From Conoideocrella luteorostrata (lineage: Eukaryota; Ascomycota; Sordariomycetes; Hypocreales; Clavicipitaceae): a stretch of DNA of 60,123 nt. Location: NCBI GenBank assembly GCA_032433595.1, contig JASWJB010000275.1, positions 1-60,123 of the forward strand, read 5' to 3'. Shown piece by piece: positions 55,889 through 60,123 of the stretch (its first letter is position 1; every line of letters starts with the position of its first letter). The notes beneath the pieces are model-generated. The model was given only the letters and a program-made list of their open reading frames with translations. It was not told the DNA's origin and did not search any database. The translations under genes and the position numbers were made by a program.

Positions 55889-58117
55889 TCACATCGCTGG
55901 TACAGTCCGTACGTCGAAAATTCCGTTGCGCCAGCCGTCTTGCTTATACTCAAAGATATTCTGTCCAGCATCCTGACCTTCCTCGTTCCACAACTTAACC
56001 AAGCTACCTGGCGCATACCGTCCCTTAAAGACCCCCTCGCCAGGTTTTACTCCAACTCGTGTCTGAAGGTCGGGATCCGGGCTAGGCACAAGTCGAGCCA
56101 CGACTGCACGAACAAAGGTCCACACATCGTTTGGATTGCAAATACGAGTTGCGCGGAGTCGTTCACGGGCAAATACCAATTCCCGATTCAACATTCGCAT
56201 CCCATCCTCGATAGCCGTTGAGATTTGAGATTCTAGTGTTTTACGTAAGATAGGACGTATGAGTGGTTTGAACAGCCATGCCAGGCACGCAAATTTGGAC
56301 TTGCTCAAAGAATAGTCCAAATGATGAATGCGAACATGCACGTTGTGAAGAGTAACTAATTCCTCCAGGCGTTCTTTGCCGAACTCGATGTCAAAGGTTA
56401 TGTCAATACCTCGTTCGTCAAGGTGAAAGCTGCTGAGACCTTCATCCACCATCCACAAAAGACCGGAATGCAGGCGCATCCAGTAGCCCAAGTCTTCAGC
56501 CGCAATGGACATACCCGCGATCTTGATGGTAGCCACGGATGTCATGGTAGATCTGGTCCCAAATTGAGCCTTGGTAATGTCGACATCGTTGCGGGTGGAG
56601 AGCTGCAGGCTGTAAGGGAAAAATGAACTGTGATTGACTGTCTGGCCCGGCTGCAGAATGACATTTTCCAACAACAAGTCAATGGCAGGAGTGGACACCT
56701 CCAGGCGAGGAATAGGTATGTACTGAACGGCCTGAACCATCAAAGGTATAAAATTGTTGATACAGTCGTTTACTAGTTCTGGGTTTTGGATTTCTCCTGC
56801 AGGAGACAGAAGGTGAATGAGACGCAAAGTAGATGATGTCAACTTATTGATGTTTTCGTCCTCGGCAACCGACCACAACGCGCGTTGTAGGGCCGCGAGC
56901 ACGTCAGTGGCATCGTTTCCAATCGAAGATCCAGAAGTGATACCGTTGAGCTTTTCTCGCAACTCTTCCAATCGATCCTCGATGCTGTCAAAGAACTTTG
57001 GTTCTGAGAGCATTTTCTGAAACATAGTTGCAAATTCCGTGATGAATTGATTCAAGTTCTCGTCCATCCCATGATTGTCCATAAATTTGCTGAAAGCCTT
57101 GCTCACTGCCTGCCATTCATTTTTATCGCCAAAGGATGAGAGCAGAAGCCAAAAGTTGTGGGCCGCTTGATGAGCCTGCTTGTTTGGCTTCATTCCGTCC
57201 TCTACTGTATGGGCAGCCTCTGACCCAATGGCGAGGTAAATCTGGAGATAGCGTTGGAGAAGGCTGGACAGTGTCGACACTGATTCGGAGTAATCGGGTT
57301 GTTGACGTAAATTTCCCACGGCACTCTTCAGGCGATTAACAAGAATGTTGCGAGATTCGTCATTCATGTGCTCTTTGAAGCTCGTGTAAGACTCCTCTGC
57401 AACTTGAGTTACTTCCTCAAGCGCTGTTTCGGCAGCCTCAGCAGTTTTGCTCTTCACATCATCGACTGTCGCGGGTGGTTGACTCTGTGCATCGGTCTGT
57501 TTCAGCTCCTCAATATCCTTCGAAGACGTGTCAAGTTTATCGCCAGCTTCCTTTGAAACGTCGCCCAACGCAACTGCAGTGTCTCGAAGAACCTGCTTTG
57601 CTATGGTAGCCAAGTCGGCCAGGAACACTCGAAAGTCTTTGTTCAGCAACGCGAGGGACGCCAAGGTTCGCGCACTCTCGATGGTTGCGTTGACATTCGC
57701 TTTGGCCTTGCCTTTTGTAATACTGCTGCTAACGGTGGCGGCGTCCACACCAAATCTTGCCTTGTGCAGATACCAAATGAAATCCTGGATTTGATCTTCA
57801 GAGTTTTTGTTTTCAAGCAAATCCATAAACTGTTGTAGCCAAAGTCTAGTTGTGCGAACAAGTGCTCGGCCAGAATTGCTAAGATCGCTACATTCGGAAG
57901 GATTTAAAATCGCAGCACACAGCAGCGTCCGCAAGTGAACGATGGTCTGGTTGTTCGACGGCATATAACCCTGGGACATAGCCCTCAGCATCTGATATGT
58001 GTGCAGCTTCTCATGAAGCCGTTCTTGCCGTGACGTGGCATCGTTGTACTGAGGCAGAAGCGGTTCACGCTCAGATTCATCGTAGTCTGAGCCACAGAGT
58101 CCAAAACAAGTCAACAT
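55889..58117 (-). CDS. Ham1-like protein (Ham1-like N and C domains), putative lipid-binding
   Basis: A single exon of 742 residues starting MLTCFGLCGSDYDE. The long helical N-terminal region (about 30-420) includes YHL/RLHEKLHTYQMLRAMSQGYMPS and LLLSSFGDKNEWQAV. The C-terminal half (about 470-740) has beta-rich SLQLSTRNDVDITKAQFGT, YWMRLHSGLLWMVDEG and GIDITFDIEFG, and ends with DPDLQTRVGVKPGEG and WRNGIFDV. These are features of the fungal Ham1-like family, whose C-terminal region is related to tubular lipid-binding (BPI/SMP-type) folds. The N-terminal Cys residues (MLTCFGLCG) could be acylated to anchor it to membrane; that is inference. The function is probably lipid transfer or membrane organisation. 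It looks intact and ordinary in codon use. Confidence 0.85.
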   Translation of the reverse strand: MLTCFGLCGSDYDESEREPLLPQYNDATSRQERLHEKLHTYQMLRAMSQGYMPSNNQTIVHLRTLLCAAILNPSECSDLSNSGRALVRTTRLWLQQFMDLLENKNSEDQIQDFIWYLHKARFGVDAATVSSSITKGKAKANVNATIESARTLASLALLNKDFRVFLADLATIAKQVLRDTAVALGDVSKEAGDKLDTSSKDIEELKQTDAQSQPPATVDDVKSKTAEAAETALEEVTQVAEESYTSFKEHMNDESRNILVNRLKSAVGNLRQQPDYSESVSTLSSLLQRYLQIYLAIGSEAAHTVEDGMKPNKQAHQAAHNFWLLLSSFGDKNEWQAVSKAFSKFMDNHGMDENLNQFITEFATMFQKMLSEPKFFDSIEDRLEELREKLNGITSGSSIGNDATDVLAALQRALWSVAEDENINKLTSSTLRLIHLLSPAGEIQNPELVNDCINNFIPLMVQAVQYIPIPRLEVSTPAIDLLLENVILQPGQTVNHSSFFPYSLQLSTRNDVDITKAQFGTRSTMTSVATIKIAGMSIAAEDLGYWMRLHSGLLWMVDEGLSSFHLDERGIDITFDIEFGKERLEELVTLHNVHVRIHHLDYSLSKSKFACLAWLFKPLIRPILRKTLESQISTAIEDGMRMLNRELVFARERLRATRICNPNDVWTFVRAVVARLVPSPDPDLQTRVGVKPGEGVFKGRYAPGSLVKLWNEEGQDAGQNIFEYKQDGWRNGIFDVRTVPAM

Positions 58118-59833
58118 GATGGATCAAACAAGGGCGAGATTGCTAGGTCGCAGTCACGTTGCCAGACTTGGGCGTGAAATACCCGTGATGACAGCGCAGG
58201 AAGGATTCAGCGGGGCCGATATCAAGTTAGATAATATCGTGCAACTGGGAAGCATTTCTTCATGACCAGACAATCACAAATGTGGCGGGGGGGAGCGGTC
58301 GTCACAAAACGTCATCAGTGACTGTTGTTGCATGGATTCAGGCAGGGCTAGCAGTGAGCGATGACGTCTGGCATTGGGGTGGATGCAGGCGAAGTATGCA
58401 TTTAGCCGGCAATCTGCCGCATACCAGTGGCGTAAGCGTTATGCCAGGGGCTGCGACACCGGTACATACCTCAGATCACACTTGCCTCTTTAGTATATTA
58501 ATTCTCTGCGCTTTTTATGCAATTGAAGCTGGATCTGTTCTAACCTGGTCGGTTCATGTGCGGATTTTGGCATTCGGAGTACTCAGTTATACTCTCTTCC
58601 GCACGCCACGCATTTCGACGAGCTATAACGTGAAGGAACGCTGCATACCAGAAGGGATTTGGTAACTGGTAAATCTCCCGATTTTCTCGAATAAAGAATG
58701 AAATGACAATGCGTTGCGACCGGGCAAGCCGGTCCACGACGTTAATTAGAGTCGCCGGTACTGACACTATGCCCCACTTCATTAGGCAGAACGAGGCGGG
58801 TCGGTGACGGGCCTCCCTGCATGCAAGATGAACTGGCATCAGACCTAAACCTAAATGTGAATTACGGTATAATAAATTCAATACGTATTTAGAGAGGATC
58901 TGGGCTTGAAGAATGTGGGCGACGTCGCACAACAGTTTAGAACAGTAACGAACAGCTCAGCAGGTATTTTAAAAGTGCCGCCGAACATGTGGCCTAAACT
59001 GACCTATTCGAGCTGCAAGAGTTACGCGAGAACTCAGATCATTACCCGTCATTCCATCATGGAACATACAAGCAGGTAGATAATATACCCTTAATAGTAG
59101 CCTTTGATTAGTGTACAAGATATATCCTTCACAAATAGGCCCTTACGGCGCCCAAGAACACAGCTTGTACGAAGTAAGACATACCGGCGTCACCCCATAC
59201 CAACAATACCAGGGCTGAGGAGTACTGCCCTCTCTCAAGTTCGCTTTGAGCCTATACGTAAGCTTTTACCTCGCTGCATCTTAACGGTGGATGTGATTTC
59301 AACTCTGATTGAAGCATTGGCTCAAGCCGCGATGCCGCCTAATATCCGCCATTTGCAGGCTACATGATCACTGTTGCTCACCCCGCCGAGCAAGACTCTA
59401 ATTCATGTACGGAGTAACAATTAGGCAACTTGGGGCTTCGAAGGAACAATTCAAGGGCCCACAGTGCGTTGGCGGCCCACTATGCCTCTCACTTGCCAAT
59501 AATACGGTGACACTCGCGATCCGCGCTCAAGTGACAGACTAAGTTCATCCATGACTAGACATTACGTAGACACTAATGAGACGAGATGAGACTTACTTCA
59601 CGTTGCCGACAGAAAGAAAGGCTATAGGAACAGGTAAAAAATCTTATGGAAAGGACGTCTAAATACAAATACTATCTATCCGTCTTTGGCCTCCTCCATG
59701 TTGATCATGGGAAGAGTTTCTCCCGCCCGCCACGGAGAGGCAGACGAAATGGGCAGGATAAGAATACTTATAAGGGATAATAAAGATGATTATAGGGGAT
59801 AAGTGATGGGGATAAGGGATATTGTAATGATTT
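58118..59833. other. 1.7-kb intergenic region
   Basis: Promoter of the Ham1-like gene at the left. Frames at 58282-58665 (plus), 58540-58932 (minus) and 59104-59367 (plus) overlap or lack motifs and are not called. GGGATAA-type short repeats cluster at about 59780-59822. Confidence 0.4.
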
Positions 59834-60123
59834 TTACGATAAGTGTCGCCACTGAACCCCCGACAGCAGCCTTTCCACCTCCAGCCGCCTCTGCAGCAGC
59901 CGGGTCAAGAACCTGGCTTGCTGGCCGACCCGCTCACCCCTTGTGGCTATTCGGGCTAACTCCTCAACCAAACGGACCAATTCCCGCTGGCGCCGGCGCC
60001 TGTCCCTGGTTGCCGCCCCAAAGTCATCAATCGCGGCTATGATGGCTGCGACCAGCTCCGTCGTCGTCCTCGTCCTCGTTTTCGCCACCGTTCTTGTTGT
60101 TGGTCTTGTTGTTGTTGTTGTTG
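59834..60123 (-). CDS. Partial hypothetical CDS, 5' end beyond the window
   Basis: A minus-strand frame stays open from the window edge to a stop at 59834. It begins in a Thr/Arg low-complexity stretch coded by a CAA/CAACAAC microsatellite, then continues as an Arg/Glu-rich predicted helix (RELVRLVEELARIATRG, LLQRRLEVERLL). No family is recognised. It could be the 3' end of a gene with a low-complexity region, or part of a repeat. Confidence 0.3.
   Translation of the reverse strand, partial: TTTTTRPTTRTVAKTRTRTTTELVAAIIAAIDDFGAATRDRRRRQRELVRLVEELARIATRGERVGQQARFLTRLLQRRLEVERLLSGVQWRHLS

Noticed and set aside
1..60123. CRISPR arrays, rRNA genes or telomeric repeats
   Set aside because: None seen; no regularly spaced direct repeats, no rRNA-like sequence and no TTAGGG arrays.

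Overview
The window is nuclear DNA of a filamentous ascomycete. Introns are short (51-174 nt) with GT-AG or GC-AG ends and CTAAC/CTGAC-type branch sites, and the gene families are fungal: a Ppo fatty-acid oxygenase, a Zn2Cys6 regulator, a BYS1 secreted protein, a Ham1-like protein and an MCH-type MFS carrier. Family content fits a Sordariomycete, perhaps Hypocreales, but the genus cannot be fixed from sequence alone. The region is accessory in character: genes are widely spaced, intergenic DNA carries degenerate repeats and solo LTRs, and several genes are decayed.

Layout. 0.7-9.9 kb: an alpha/beta hydrolase, two tandem BAHD-like acyltransferase paralogues sharing an intron position, and a UDP-glycosyltransferase on the opposite strand; together these could form an acyl/glycosyl tailoring set. 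12.6-13.7 kb: a secreted chymotrypsin-fold protease with an unusual S1 pocket and a proline-rich tail. 15.2-15.8 kb: a relic of a polyketide synthase enoyl-reductase domain. 16.1-19.5 kb: a class-I glutamine-amidotransferase-like protein and a pyruvate decarboxylase, both on the minus strand. 21-26 kb: repeat-rich DNA with no recognisable gene. 26.9-30.7 kb: a nine-exon psi-factor-producing dioxygenase/P450 fusion. 32.9-35.0 kb: a six-exon P450 convergent with it. 36.7-38.2 kb: an MFS transporter. 39.6-41.4 kb: two decayed fungal genes. 42.1-43.4 kb: a Tc1/mariner element with TIRs, TA target duplication and a transposase broken by two nonsense codons. 44.5-45.1 kb: a BYS1-family small secreted protein. 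48.8-50.4 kb: a long hypothetical reading frame broken by two TAG codons. 51.3-53.2 kb: a Zn2Cys6 transcription factor. 55.9-58.1 kb: a Ham1-like protein. The right edge holds a possible truncated CDS.

Mobile DNA. Seven copies of one roughly 200-bp solo LTR family (TGTTGG...CCCACA) are scattered from 21 to 56 kb; three have perfect 5-bp target duplications and three have duplications with one mismatch. Two further degenerate dispersed repeat families and one MITE-like inverted-repeat element are present. Where a broken frame can be read through, several stops fit CAG-to-TAG changes, as expected of C-to-T mutation such as RIP.

Gene models were spliced by hand by matching donor, branch and acceptor signals and checking phase. 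Family names rest on motif recognition, not database searches.
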